Positions 53,382 to 64,000 of a stretch of DNA of 64,000 nucleotides are shown piece after piece. This DNA is from Volvox africanus. Taxonomy: Eukaryota; Chlorophyta; Chlorophyceae; Chlamydomonadales; Volvocaceae. The notes below the pieces were generated by a model, which was not told where the DNA came from, made no database searches, and saw only the letters and a program-made list of their open reading frames with translations. Where the stretch lies: assembly GCA_030268105.1 (NCBI GenBank), contig BSDZ01000094.1, positions 248,001-312,000 of the forward strand, written 5' to 3'. The number at the start of each line of letters is the position of its first letter. Position 1 is the stretch's first letter. Made by a program: the position numbers and the translations under genes.

Positions 53382-53588
53382 ACCGCACAAGTGTGTGTTT
53401 CACCAATACCGGTTCGGAGGCCCCAAGAGCGCAAGGTTATCACCTTGTATAGTACTGGTCTTCCCCATAGTAGGGAATCTAAAGTCCTGAAATTCCTTAC
53501 ATAATGCGACCACTGGACTGTGGCCCACGGTAGCTTGCCGCACACTATCACGTGTCCTGAAATTAATAGAGATGGAGCACGCCGAGGG
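53382..53588. repeat. Truncated 11th unit: right edge of the array
   Basis: Sequence matches the start of the unit until about 53585-53588 (GCCGAGGG, where other units have GCCGAAGGCC) and then changes completely. Within this short piece three changes from the otherwise invariant sequence are seen (near 53541, 53569 and 53586). This fixes the array boundary to within a few bases. Confidence 0.93.
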
Positions 53589-55759
53589 CTATTTTGGAAG
53601 CAATCTGCAATCAGCCTTGTGGCTTGATTGTGTCTATTGATATACATTCCGCTTTACAAGGGTGTTGCTTGCATCCACGTAGTATGTGTGCGCCATAGTC
53701 AACTGACTATAGGGCCGTCGTTGTTGCAAGAGCGTCAGATGGGATAGTTTCCATACCCACTATGTCCAGAGGTTGTACCGACCACTATTGACCACATGGT
53801 ACTACTGTGTGAGAGCACTCAATCTGGGCACCAGTTGAAACCCTACGGACGCAGGGCAACATTCAGCAATCCCACCCGTTCGACTGTACGTTAGTGCTGA
53901 CGTGTCAAAATAACAATGCAATTACGTTCGCTTACCATTACGACTGCGGAGTTGCACACACACTTCAGTACAGCAGCCAAATCGATACCATCAACAACAA
54001 CAACAACAAGAAGCAGGCGCGCAGCAGGCCAGCAGAATAGCTGGGTTAAGAGTTGGGTTAATGTTGGGAAACATCGGCATAGGGCCCACATCCAACGAAA
54101 CCCAAATCTAGTACCCGCCCTCTAACCAGGGCACTGTTCCCGCTTCCGTGACGGTCTCTTGCTTTCTTGAAAGACGAAATTTCTTTTTAGTACGACAGGA
54201 ATCTGCACACTACCTCCCAAACAACTGTTCACTCCAGATGAGCACGGGCACCGTTTATCCATCAACCCCATATTCCTCAGTTTACCCCTCCTCCTGAGTG
54301 CTCAGATTGATCTTCGGGCCCGTGGGTCCCCATTCACGCAATCGGCATGCGATCCACACACATTCGCCATCTACACACCACCAGTTTACCCAAAGAGTCA
54401 AAATTAATACCTAGTGGAAGTAACTGCTACCAACTTTCTAGCCAGGTTTGAAAGCATAACGTGAATGACGTCTGCACGTCCTTCACTACGAGCAAGCCCA
54501 TGCACCCACGCACCCACGCACGCAAATCCTGGCAGCCTCTTTCTTCCATTGCAATCTTAAACGCGCGGTATTTAAGGTGGCATGGCCTGCCAACAGCCGC
54601 GCTGCACTCCACTGTTTAAGGCGACAACATACCTGCCCCTGAGCATCACGACGGTACTTGAGACCGACACACCACTCAACCAACCAACCCCCGCCAGATT
54701 CACCCCGCTTTGGCATTCCAATGGCTCCAGCATGTGCAGATCTCACATACAGGTGTGTTACACTATTACATAAAGCCCAGGCTTGTTACACAAACAGTCT
54801 CCTCAGACCAAAGGGGCAGAAGCCATAAGGCATATATTGCGAGAACTCGCCTACCCAGCAGATATAATCCGATACCTCGATCGGCTGTAAGTACGATCCG
54901 TACGATTACGCTGGCCCATCGGTAAACATCACACCCCTCCCTGAAAAGAACTAACGGAGTGGAGTCGGTTGCCGGGAGCTACCAACTTCCAGCCAGTGAG
55001 CTCGAAAGGTCAAGGTGGCGCGCGCATATGTACAATGCCTAGAGTGCGGAGGATGTGGATCAGAAAATATCGCAACCGTCAATCAATACATACGTCATGG
55101 CCTGGTTCAAAAGACGACGACAACGCAGGAAGCCCGAGTCCAGCTTCCGCCGCCCCAGGTCGGCAGGTGCCGATTGGTCTGTCAGCATATGCTACAGAAG
55201 TTTGCCGTCCTTCCCCCCTTGTTTTGTACCGTCTGACCTACCTCATTCATTACCCGCCGAAATAACGAGGAGCACATAACATCCTTCCTGTCATACCTCC
55301 GGCTGGCCTGATGCTGATAGGGGGACGTTCAGAACAAGTCCTCAGGTTCGTCGCAGCATGATTCCGAACCTCTTTGCCGCCACGAAATAAATGCACTCGT
55401 TACCACGCCATCGTCTGCGTATGCGCCCTCTCTTCTCGTTCAAACTTAAACGAAGCTGCCGCGGTGCATGCATGCCTGGACCACATGTCTCGGAATGTTT
55501 GGAAGGACTCGTCCTTTAACATTCTGTATGGGAGGTCCCACATCGTGAAATAGGACATGTTTTAGTAATCGTCCCACAATGGCCCATCCGCCATTAGGTT
55601 AAGTTAACCTTAGTACGCTTCAGGCCGACCGGAAGACTCTGCCTCCCGCCTCCCGCCTCCCGCTACCCACTTGCTCCATGCCTCCGCGGCGCCACCGTGT
55701 ATCCCCGGCATTTCCTGCCCCCCCCCCCCCTTTCACACAATGCCCAAACCTCCTTTCGC
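53589..55759. other. Single-copy intergenic region between array and IFT139
   Basis: About 2.2 kb with no gene I can support. Open frames of 61 to 102 codons are present on both strands but lack partners, recognisable motifs or coding character. Small features seen are a CAA-type trinucleotide run near 53992-54010, ACGCACCC repeats near 54500-54520, three CTCCCGC repeats near 55640-55665 and a run of 13 C at 55718-55730, just beyond the IFT139 stop codon. The 3' UTR of IFT139 should lie in the right-hand end. Confidence 0.6.
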
Positions 55760-58406
55760 TCAAGGTTTGAGGCCCATTCGGGCCTTCTCCAGGATTTCCT
55801 TTCGGATTTTTGGGTAGTCGGGGAAGGCCTTGATGACCTTATGACACACGTCGACGGCCTCCACGAAGCGCTTGGCCTTCAGGTAGTTGAACGCCAGTTT
55901 GAAGCCTACCTGAGCCGATGCCTGGTTCTCGTGCTTCCAGGCATTCTCGTAGTGGTCGGCAGCGTCCTTGTACGCCTGCACATCGCGGTGCATGAGGGGT
56001 GCCCCCGGAGAGCGGGGGAGTGAACTACGTGCACGAATGCAAATAGTACTCAGACATAAGACCCGGGAACAGTTTGAATGGTAGGATTGAGGTTTCGAGG
56101 GTGGGGGGGGAGATGGGGACAGGGGCCTCAGGGGGTTCAAGGAGGAGCCAGCCTCTTGGTGGAAGATGTTTGAAGTATATAATGTAATAACGTTTGAAGT
56201 ATAGGCACTAATCATCGGAGACGGCAACCCCTCAAAAACCCGCTCAAAACCGGCTTGCTTTTCCGTCACTAAGCGGAGTCATAATGTACCGGAGCTGGGT
56301 AATATCTTAGGGGATAAATACCACGTCAGGTGGCTCACGGCTGGGGAACTGGGGATGTGGTGGGATGATAAGGAGTGGCAATAAGTAATAAAGAAAAGGG
56401 AATGGAAGGGGGGGAGAGGTGCAACCTGATGCGGCATGAGCTGAGGAGGGAGTCTCCAGCCTCATGCCACCACACAGCGCGCCAACAATCACTTTCCAGC
56501 CTCTCCTATCCCTTCGCATGAGAAGTCGTCCCGGAGGTACCCTGTACCCTGTACCCTGTACCCTGTACCACACACGCCTCACGGCTTCTGAACCGCACCT
56601 GCTCCCGCTCCATGATTTGCCCCATGATCTCCCAGGCCTTGGCGCAGCTCTTATTGTACTTGAGACACTTTTGGCAAAGGTCCTGCGCCAGGTCATATTT
56701 GCCACCCTGTAGGGAAGCGCGAGCGGCCGACGGTGAGGCAGGGGATCACTTTGGGCCAAACAGCGCCACCTCGTTGGGGCAAACCTTACGGCAGGATTAG
56801 CACAGGTGGTGGACTGACAGACTCCTTGAAACCAGCCAGGCCCTCGTCATTCGACTCCCCAAAGCCTTCCAAAGCCCAACCTGGATATGGATATCGGCCA
56901 GCAGTAGCCAACTGCGCTCGAACTCCTCGGCTTCATCTGGTTTGTACTGGATCTTCTGCACGCGCTTGAGCTGGTTACGGGCCTTGGGTGTCTGCTTGAG
57001 CATCATAAAGCCGGTAGCCATAGCCAGCAGCACGGGCACGTTGTTGGGGTCCTGCGGCCAAGCAAGGTATAAAAGACACAGTAATTGAAGGGCGGGAGCA
57101 AAAGATGCGAATGTTGGTTAAAAGAGGCGGATTAGCAGGATGTACATTAAGATGTAGATTACCAACCAAGCATGTACTGCTACAATAGCAATAATATAAA
57201 AGAGTTATAAACATAACCGCGGTTTCACTGGAGGGGCCCCGGGCAGAGGCGATAACCAGACATAAATGCAACCAACAGAAATGTTGGAAGGATTAACAAC
57301 TTGGGGGAAGGGATGAAACTTCTGCCAGGGAAGGCAACGAGATTGCCGGGGTCGGATTATATCGCCAAAGGACTCCTAGATATGCTTCATTGCTCCTAGC
57401 GCATGCACGCCTATGCCTTTACATCGGGCAGCTTCCTACCTCTCCCCCCCCGCCTTAGCCTACCCACATTGCTAGCCTACAAGCCCAGGTACACTTTACC
57501 TGGTTGGCCAGGTCCAGCAGTGTGTTGAGCGAGTTCTCTATCTCGTTCTTGTCCTTGCCAGCCATAATGGCGTAGCACTCAAGAACCTTGTAGCGCTGGG
57601 TCGTGGTGTCGGCACCGCGGACCTGTGGGGCAGGATGGAGGATGCGGGCCGGGGCCAATAAGACAACGATAGTGAGCCGAGGAAAGACAACAGTCAGGGA
57701 CCCGGCTTCTGGGTTGTTCCGCGTTGCCGGGAGACATCTTGAATCTGTTGCCTTGATGGGTCAAGGTACTGGTCTGATCCATACACACAACTCCCGTTCT
57801 TTAGTACCTGTAAACCCACTCATCCCAGGGCCCCCGGTCATGCTCCATATCCTCCACTGGGTGAGACGGTTTCCAAACACCCCTTCTCCTCCTCCTCCTC
57901 CTCCTCCTCCTCCTCCTCCTCCTCCTCCTCCTCCTCCTCCTCCTCCTCCTTCTTCTTCTTCTTCTTCTCCTTCTCTTCTTCTTTCTCTCTTTGCCCTTCC
58001 CCTTCTCCCTAGGTCCTTTCAAGCACATGGAACGGGCGGGCGCACCTGCTTGAGGAGGCTACGTGCGGTGGCCACCGCCTCGCGGCTCTCCGGTGTGTCG
58101 GCGTTCTCCTTCTCCTCCCATACCGCGTCATTGTCTGGGTTGAGGTAAATCTCAACCATGTGAAGAATGGCAGATGAGCCCCAGCGGGAGTCCTTGCGAG
58201 CCAGGTTAAGCTCCTTGAGCGCCTCACGAGGGTTGTTGGTGTAGCTGCGAATGCGGGCGCCGGGGGCGGGAGAGGAGGTAAGGAAAGACAAAACACCTGG
58301 TGGCATCACCCACGATTGCATGAGGAAAGGATTTCGTTGTTTTCTTTGACCCGATCAACTCACAATACACGCACGTACTCACAGGGTGCATATCCCTCCT
58401 CTCTCT

Positions 58407-58449
<43 letters not shown>

Positions 58450-61400
58450 TCTCTTTTTCTCTCTTTCTCCTTATACACACACACACATATATATATATAA
58501 TCCCTCCCTCACCGGTTGTAGAGCCCCTTGCAGTAGTGGTACCCGGGGTCCATGGTAGCCTTCGGGGAGCCCGACTCCGCGAGGTTAAAGTACCGTGGCA
58601 CGTCCTCCAGCCGGCCCGACCGCCGGAGGAGCAGAATCAGCTGCGCGAGCGCGCCGTAGTGGTTCGGGGAGCGTTCCAAGAGCTGCTGGAAGTGATATAT
58701 AGCAGTGTCGTAGTGCTCCTGCGGAACGCATGCGGTACGAAAATGAAGCTATGTAAAAAAGGGTGGAGCAAACTAAACACAAGCTGAATCCAGGGAGGGT
58801 GACGCAGCACCGTGACTCGTTCATTATTATTGGTCTATCATCTCTCGTTATCTCTCTTCCTCTACCTTATGGAACATGAGCTCCGCCAGCATGATGGACG
58901 CCTCCTCGTTGTCGGGGTCGTGCTTGAGCAGCGTCACGCACTGCGCCTGACAAGCGTCCGTGTCACCATTGGCCAGGTGCAACTTGGCGACCGCCAGCAT
59001 GGACGGCACGTGCGTCTCGTGGTGCCGCAGGGCCTCCATGTACAGCTCCATGGCCTTAAGAAGACCATGAAGGCGGGCGGATAGTTAGATGTCAATGCAC
59101 TGAAACGTATCAGTTTACTGACCGTAGCGAGCATACTTTTCGGTGCTTCACCTCAGCTCGAACCATGCTAGGTTAACTGCCCCGGAGACAAAAGCGCGTA
59201 ATTACAATATTTAGCAGAAAACCAAGGACCAAAACAAGGAACAGGAGAGGGAAGCTGTATGTATTGGATAAGCAGAGCCTTTGGAGGAGAAAAGGCTCTG
59301 CTTATCCAATACATACAGCTTCAGGAGGCGGAGGCGGAGGAGGCGGAGAAGGTGGAAAAGGCGGAGGCGGAGGAGGCGGAGGAGGAGAAGAGGAGGGGCG
59401 TGGGATGGGGAGAACGAGGAATCTGCAATAGGTAACCCCAAAAAAGCGGTATTACAAGCTGCAGAAGCATAAGGATGAATGCAGCCGGGGTGACGGAACG
59501 ACAAAATCACGAAGATGACGAAGGGCGGCTGCTGCAACCCACATACCCTTCCAGGTGCTCCTCCCCCATATTACTCATCACGTGTACTGAACATCATCTG
59601 CTTCTCTTCAACCTCTCCACGGCTCCCTTTCCCTTCCTCCCTTTCGCCATGCGGCCCTACCCTGTCAAACTTGCGCGCCCGCTTGTGCTGCTCCGCCAGG
59701 TCGAAGCAGATTGCGGCGGTGCGCTCCCGCTGCAGCGCCACCGCCTCAGGCAACTCGCCGCGCAACTTCTGTAGCAGCTGCTTCTGAAGGTCCAGCGCAC
59801 GCGTCTGCGCCGCCACATAGCCATCCATATCACCCGTGCCCTTGTGCACTTTTGCAAGCATGGACCAGCTGCCAGGCAAGGCACAGGGAGGGTAAGGCGG
59901 GGTGACGTGGGTCCATAGGCATGGGTAACCGTAAGACCGGATTTTGAACGGACCATGGTTAGGGTAGCAGCCAGGGACTGAACGTTCCACAACAATATAA
60001 GTTGATTCCCTGACGGCTACTCTGGAGTCATGAAGAAGTGGAGCTTAGAAAACGTTTAGGACTCAATTGTAAACGCGGTTTAGAAAGAGATGCGGTTTAA
60101 CTCCTCGCCAAAACCTCCTCTACCACCACCACCCACTACTACCCACGCATGGCCCCGCATCGGTTTTTTGTCTTTCATGTTACCCCGCGTCTATTGCATG
60201 GTGATTATCTCTCTTTCCCAACTGTATCCCCTCCTATCACGTCTCCCATCAGGGCGCCCCGTTTTTCTCCTGCTTCAGTTGTTATCCCGAACACAACTGT
60301 TGCCATATCAGCCGCCTCGTCTCACCCTTCCACTTCCAGCTGCAGCTTCTCCGTGCCAGGAATGCCATCGCGGGTGCCATCTAGGGCCTTATTGATGGAG
60401 GCAGTGGCGGGCTGCCACTGCCGCAGCCGCACCAACAAGTTGCCCAGCTCCAGCTGCAACGAGTACTGCGGAAGAGCAGATGTAAACATTGACTGGAACT
60501 CGAATACCAAAACAGTGAAATGTGAGATGTGCATCCGGCTGCGACGTATGCGAGTCATACAACCTGTTCCGTGCAATATTGTAAGATCATCCCAGCATAA
60601 GATCATACTTAAGCACAAGAATGTTTTAGGATGGGACTTGACTTTGGAAGAGGGCCCAAGGTACAGGCGCAGGACCATAAGGCCGCTAAGGGCGGCCGAC
60701 AAAGTAGGGTCCTCAGACAGGCGACACCGAGGGGAAGGTGGGACGAGAAGGCGTGGCAAGGGGCGCTTCTGCCATCTGTGTCCTGAATCTCCCGTGTATT
60801 GTATGTTTTTTGTGGTAACGGGTCCTCGTGTGAGTGGAGCAGCAATAACAGCCGCAACATCACTGCGTTGCATAAGGCACTTGGGGTCAAGGGGAAACGG
60901 CTAGGGGCCCCACGGCACGGGGCTTGAGGGAGAGGGGATGAAGAGACTGGTACCAGGGCATTTTAGCCCAGGCATACCTGCAACCAGCCGCGCGCGTTGG
61001 CAATGGCCTTAGTGAAGTAGTCGATTGCTCGCTGGTAGTCGTGGCTGGTTACCAGGGCACGCGCGCACTGGGGGAATGCATTGTGGGTCGTAGCGTAAGG
61101 CGTATGGCGGGGGTAAATGGGCGAAAGGTTAACATGTGAGAGAGACATCAGGACAGGAAAGTATACACTGCGATAGGACAAAGAGCGAAAGCAGCTGAGG
61201 GAACTCAGCAATCAAAAGCCGTTTCACACGGCAACATCCATAGGATCATGAATACATATGAATACAAATGTCAACCTAGAAAGCAAGGGATACACCTTAC
61301 CGGGTATGAAATCAACAGAACACCCCACCCTCAACAGACCACCCTCGTTCATTCATTCATCCACCCTGCCTCTCATCGACATCGCCGCCCAGCCCCATCT

Positions 61401-63920
61401 GTATCATCCATGCGTCCACATCCTTTCGTCTCTTTCCTCTCCTCACCGCCATAACGACTACCGAAGTCCTCGAGCCCACGATAAACTCCCTAAATGGCCA
61501 ACCCCCCATACACACAAAATTACTGCCCCATAAGCCCACGTACCCGTGTGATGAGGTCCACGTCCTTTGCGTTATACTGCAGCGCACTCTCAAACGCACA
61601 CACAGCCTTCTCCGGCTCCTGAATTTGCATGAAAGCCTCGCCCAGCATGCAGTAGCTGTCGTAGTCGGGGGTATGGTCCTGCAAAGAAGGGATGCGCGCC
61701 GGTCAAGGAAGGATAAAAAACGGTTCCAAACCCCCTGAGCCTCCGGGGTAGACGAAGAGCTGTCTCGCCCGGCCGTAATCAGTCCCTGACTATCTCTTGC
61801 TTCAGCTGGCTCTGTCTCGCACCTTCATTTCCCCCTTGCCCTTTCTCGTCCGCCATTTCCCTGCCCCATCAGCACGTTCCTTGCCCCCTTTTCACAGCTC
61901 ACCACCAGGTCCATGTAGCACTTGATGTAGGCGGTTTTGTCCTTGCGGTGGCGAAGGTAGATGTCAGCCATAGCCATGCGCGCCTTGACGTAGTGGGGCG
62001 ACTCCTTGGGGATGCGGCGCAGCTTCTTGAGCGCTCCCTCAACGTCACCGCGAGCAATGGCCAGCTCGCAATCCGCCACCGTCACGCGAACCTCCTCGCT
62101 AGTGCCCTCGAACTCACGGATTGCATCTTGGATGTACTACAAGTACGAGGGGTAACGGATTGGCACGGGAAGATGCAGAGCGACGTGCAACGCCAAACAA
62201 AGCCACTGCCATCATATCATCAGCCCACCTTCGCATCCCGGTCCCCACTCGGCCCCCGATGCTTTCCCACTTCCCTGTCGTTCTCCACACGCGGCCTGAA
62301 GATCTCCACAACCTCCATGGTGCATGGTTTTTCCCGGAAGCACGGCACAGCAGAGCAACAGCAGGCAATGCAGCACGACCCATATTCCGCAGCATACCCT
62401 AAGTACCTAATGCAGCTACGGGTTTCCAATTGCAGATCCCAAGTCGTTTTCCTTCTATCCACAACAATGGATTGGTAACAACCCGACCGTTTCAGGCTGC
62501 CACCAAACTCCATGCGTCCAACAAGTTCATTCTACACAGTCCCCCCCTTCCCCCCTTTTCCACCCGTTCTACCGCTAGGACCCTCCGCTAGACCCCCCTT
62601 TCCACCCCATCCCCCGCCTCCCTGATCTCCACTTAAATCTATCTACCTTTTTTGCCTCTGGCGCATCCGGCATCTTGGAGATGCGCGTCAGCACATCAGC
62701 CAGCAGCAGGTAAATGGTGGCCCTCTCGTGCAATGTGGGCTCCACCACCTTGCGACCCAGTCGGGACCGTTGCTGCGCTGTCAGCGGAGTGCGGACTCCA
62801 GGCAGGTTCATGGCCGACTCCAGCACCTGGGTGGGAGGAGTTATCAATCCATTCAGTAAGGGCGGTTTGGGGGCACGGAGAGGTGTTGAAAATGGTCATG
62901 GAGCACACATGCGAACTGGACACTAAGGAGGTCGCTGCTTGAAACGTTGCCCTAGGTCATGACTGTACATTAAAGAAGACATTGATGCTGTGTTGTATCT
63001 ATAGAATAGGTGAGTTGCTGAGCTGGTGGAAAATGCCGGGAGCTAGGGAAGGTAAGGGGAGTGGGTTGTGGTTCAGAAATCCCTTTGGAACCTATACGAC
63101 ACAGGGACTTGCCTTGTTCGCGGAATCTCCAAAACGCCAAAATAACCAAGCAGAAGCAAGCAAGTGGCTCCACGCTGCTTTTTCCCAGTAACCTCCTGCG
63201 TGTTTCCGCTCGCCGAAGCATGTGTCCCAGCACGTCCGTCAGGACACACTTCATTCCCCCAAGGCGAAAAGCCAACCTAGCACTGCCCAGCCCCATCCAG
63301 TCACAGCCCGCGTACCCTCTTTGCATCCTCCAGCTTGCTATTTGCGATGAGCACCTTGGACTGCACTACGTGATACAGCGGGGTCTCCCGAACTGCAAAG
63401 TTGCTGCTCACGGCCTGGTCCAGTGCTGAGAGGGCCAGGTCCGGCTTGTCCTGAAATAGTTATAAAGAGAGATCATGGGCGCATGAGAGGACGGGGCAGC
63501 AGGAAGGTTACAGATGGGCGTGTGTCAAACACCCATGAACGGGGGCTCAGGCATTAGGACCGACCAAATAAGACGACTCTCAAAAGCGGTGGTGGCGGCG
63601 ACCCTCAAAACCCTACAACCCCACAGCTTGCAGCATACCACGTAAGCACCGATTGGGGTTGCCCTCGTGGGTAAACACGCACGAGGCGCGTTAGCTTAGT
63701 CCTTCCCGCCCCGAAACCATAACTATCTTACCTGCGCCACGTAAACACTGCAGATGAGCAGATGTGCACCTGAATCCCCAGGGTTCATGCGCAGGATCTC
63801 TCCTGCCTTGCGGAGCGCGGCGTCAAGCGAGCCGTTCAGGTACAGCGCACGCGCGTGCAACAGCGACGATTCCAGCAAAGCGGGCGCCTGCTTGTTCAGC
63901 AGATCCAGTGCTCGAGTCAC
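55760..63920 (-). CDS. IFT139: IFT139/TTC21B, intraflagellar transport complex A subunit (C-terminal 840 aa; 5' part beyond window)
   Basis: IFT139 is a TPR superhelix subunit of IFT-A, which drives retrograde transport in cilia and helps import ciliary membrane proteins. Exons on the minus strand: 63732-63920, 63316-63450, 62647-62826, 61903-62136, 61544-61678, 60978-61067, 60326-60465, 59661-59868, 58866-59054, 58513-58718, 58046-58244, 57500-57622, 56881-57051, 56599-56706, 55760-55975. They join in one frame (2523 bp with stop); all introns are GT-AG. Family-typical segments include [101 protein letters not shown] and a C-terminus of the form [13 protein letters not shown]. The family is about 1300 residues long, so roughly the first 470 residues lie right of the window. 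No frameshift or missing exon is apparent. Exon ends were set by eye from splice motifs, phase and family order. Confidence 0.95.
55976..56598. other. Last IFT139 intron (623 bp)
   Basis: Non-coding apart from the heptamer repeat; contains a run of G near 56100-56110. The longest open frame in it continues from the last exon through the acceptor and is not a separate gene. Confidence 0.75.
56537..56569. repeat. Heptamer tandem repeat (CCCTGTA)x4 in the last IFT139 intron
   Basis: Four uninterrupted CCCTGTA units lie in the intron between the last two IFT139 exons. They resemble but do not match the plant-type telomere heptamer (CCCTAAA). Confidence 0.85.
57886..57990. repeat. (CCT)n then (CTT)n microsatellite in an IFT139 intron
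   Basis: About 20 CCT units are followed by several CTT units and a mixed pyrimidine tract, inside the intron between exons 58046-58244 and 57500-57622. The minus-strand reading is an Arg-rich open frame, which is only a product of the repeat. In the pre-mRNA the tract is all purine (GGA/GAA). Confidence 0.9.
58398..58500. repeat. Compound microsatellite (CT)n-(CA)n-(TA)n next to a splice donor
   Basis: A long CT tract grades into CA and then TA repeats. It ends about 12 bp from the 5' splice site of IFT139 exon 58513-58718, so the intron begins with the donor, then TA, TG and finally a purine tract in the transcript. Confidence 0.9.
59251..59322. repeat. Perfect inverted repeat (32-bp arms, 8-nt loop) in an IFT139 intron
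   Basis: The left arm 59251-59282 is exactly the reverse complement of the right arm 59291-59322; the loop 59283-59290 is purine-only. It lies in the 606-bp intron between exons 59661-59868 and 58866-59054. The transcript would form a long perfect hairpin. No gene frame runs through it. Confidence 0.95.
59323..59403. repeat. GGAGGC-type purine-rich imperfect repeat
   Basis: Runs of GGAGGC, GGAGGA and GGAGAA follow directly after the hairpin, in the same IFT139 intron. On the transcribed (minus) strand this is pyrimidine-rich. Confidence 0.8.
59869..60325. other. IFT139 intron; pyrimidine-rich, no gene seen
   Basis: 457 bp between exons 60326-60465 and 59661-59868. The other IFT139 introns longer than 300 bp (62827-63315, 62137-62646, 61068-61543, 60466-60977, 57052-57499, 57623-58045, 59055-59660) likewise hold only short unsupported frames and simple-sequence tracts. 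Confidence 0.7.
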
Positions 63921-64000
63921 CTAGGATTACAGGAAGTCGCGGGGAACAGGCATGAGAAGGATGGGAGGTTAGGTTAAGTGGAAACAAGGGTGGAGAAAGT

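Larger units (their letters stand above)
1..53588. repeat. Tandem array of ~4.5-kb gene-bearing units with inner 174-bp satellite
   Basis: Ten complete direct repeats and one truncated repeat are seen. Using position 1 as phase, units start at 1, 6244, 11269, 16294, 21144, 25995, 31542, 37263, 42636, 47661 and 53382. Lengths are 6243, 5025, 5025, 4850, 4851, 5547, 5721, 5373, 5025 and 5721 bp. After removing the 174-bp monomers, every unit is 4503 bp, except unit 4, which is 4502 because one A is missing near 20801. Only a couple of dozen substitutions were noticed across the whole array. Each unit carries a minus-strand seven-exon gene, about 440 bp of 3' flank, the satellite, and about 1.5 kb of 5' flank. 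The array is already in progress at base 1, so more units lie to the left. Confidence 0.97.

Noticed and set aside
1..53588. Ribosomal RNA, 5S or snRNA gene array
   Set aside because: The unit layout is rDNA-like, but I found no recognisable conserved rRNA, 5S, U1, U2, U6 or spliced-leader segment on either strand.
1..53588. Array units as transposable elements
   Set aside because: No reverse transcriptase, transposase, terminal repeats or target-site duplications seen, and units are strictly head-to-tail at one locus.
54969..55265. Plus-strand frames of 73-98 codons in the intergenic region
   Set aside because: Three overlapping frames of similar length, no motif, no splice partner; not supported as a gene.
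56537..56569. Interstitial telomere repeat
   Set aside because: The unit CCCTGTA differs from known telomere heptamers and occurs only four times inside an intron.
57801..58028. Arg-rich minus-strand open frame and Pro-rich plus-strand frame
   Set aside because: Both are translations of the CCT/CTT microsatellite inside an IFT139 intron.
55760..63920. Dinoflagellate origin suggested by tandem gene arrays
   Set aside because: All introns I could define have canonical GT donors and genes are intron-rich, unlike the mixed GC/GA donors typical of dinoflagellates.

Overview
This is nuclear DNA from a ciliated or flagellated eukaryote. Protein-coding stretches are short and split by GT-AG introns, there are no operons or bacterial signals, and one gene is clearly IFT139/TTC21B, a subunit of the intraflagellar-transport complex A. 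Microsatellites and long pyrimidine tracts inside introns fit a protist or alga. The sequence alone does not allow a firmer placement. Canonical GT donors throughout argue against a dinoflagellate.

Region 1 (1-53588) is a head-to-tail tandem array that continues off the left edge. It holds ten full-length units (starting at 1, 6244, 11269, 16294, 21144, 25995, 31542, 37263, 42636 and 47661) and an 11th unit truncated at about 53588. Each unit has an almost invariant 4503-bp part and an inner satellite of 174-bp monomers (2 to 10 per unit, 48 in all). Unit lengths of 4850 to 6243 bp are explained exactly by the monomer count, except for one 1-bp deletion.

Each unit carries, on the minus strand, what I reconstruct as a seven-exon gene for a protein of about 421 residues. 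I do not recognise the family. The exon phases fit at every junction, and all ten copies encode the same protein except for one Ala-to-Asp change in copy 8. The layout of a transcribed cassette plus a spacer with variable subrepeats resembles an rDNA repeat, but the cassette is a spliced protein gene and no rRNA is present.

Region 2 (53589-55759) is single-copy sequence between the array edge and IFT139, with no gene that I can support.

Region 3 (55760-64000) holds the 3' part of IFT139 on the minus strand. Fifteen exons join in frame to give 840 residues ending at a stop codon; the 5' part lies beyond the right edge. Its introns hold a perfect 32-bp-arm hairpin, long CCT and CT microsatellites and purine-rich repeats.

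All supported genes are on the minus strand, so IFT139 is transcribed toward the array. No functional link between IFT139 and the array gene is shown.
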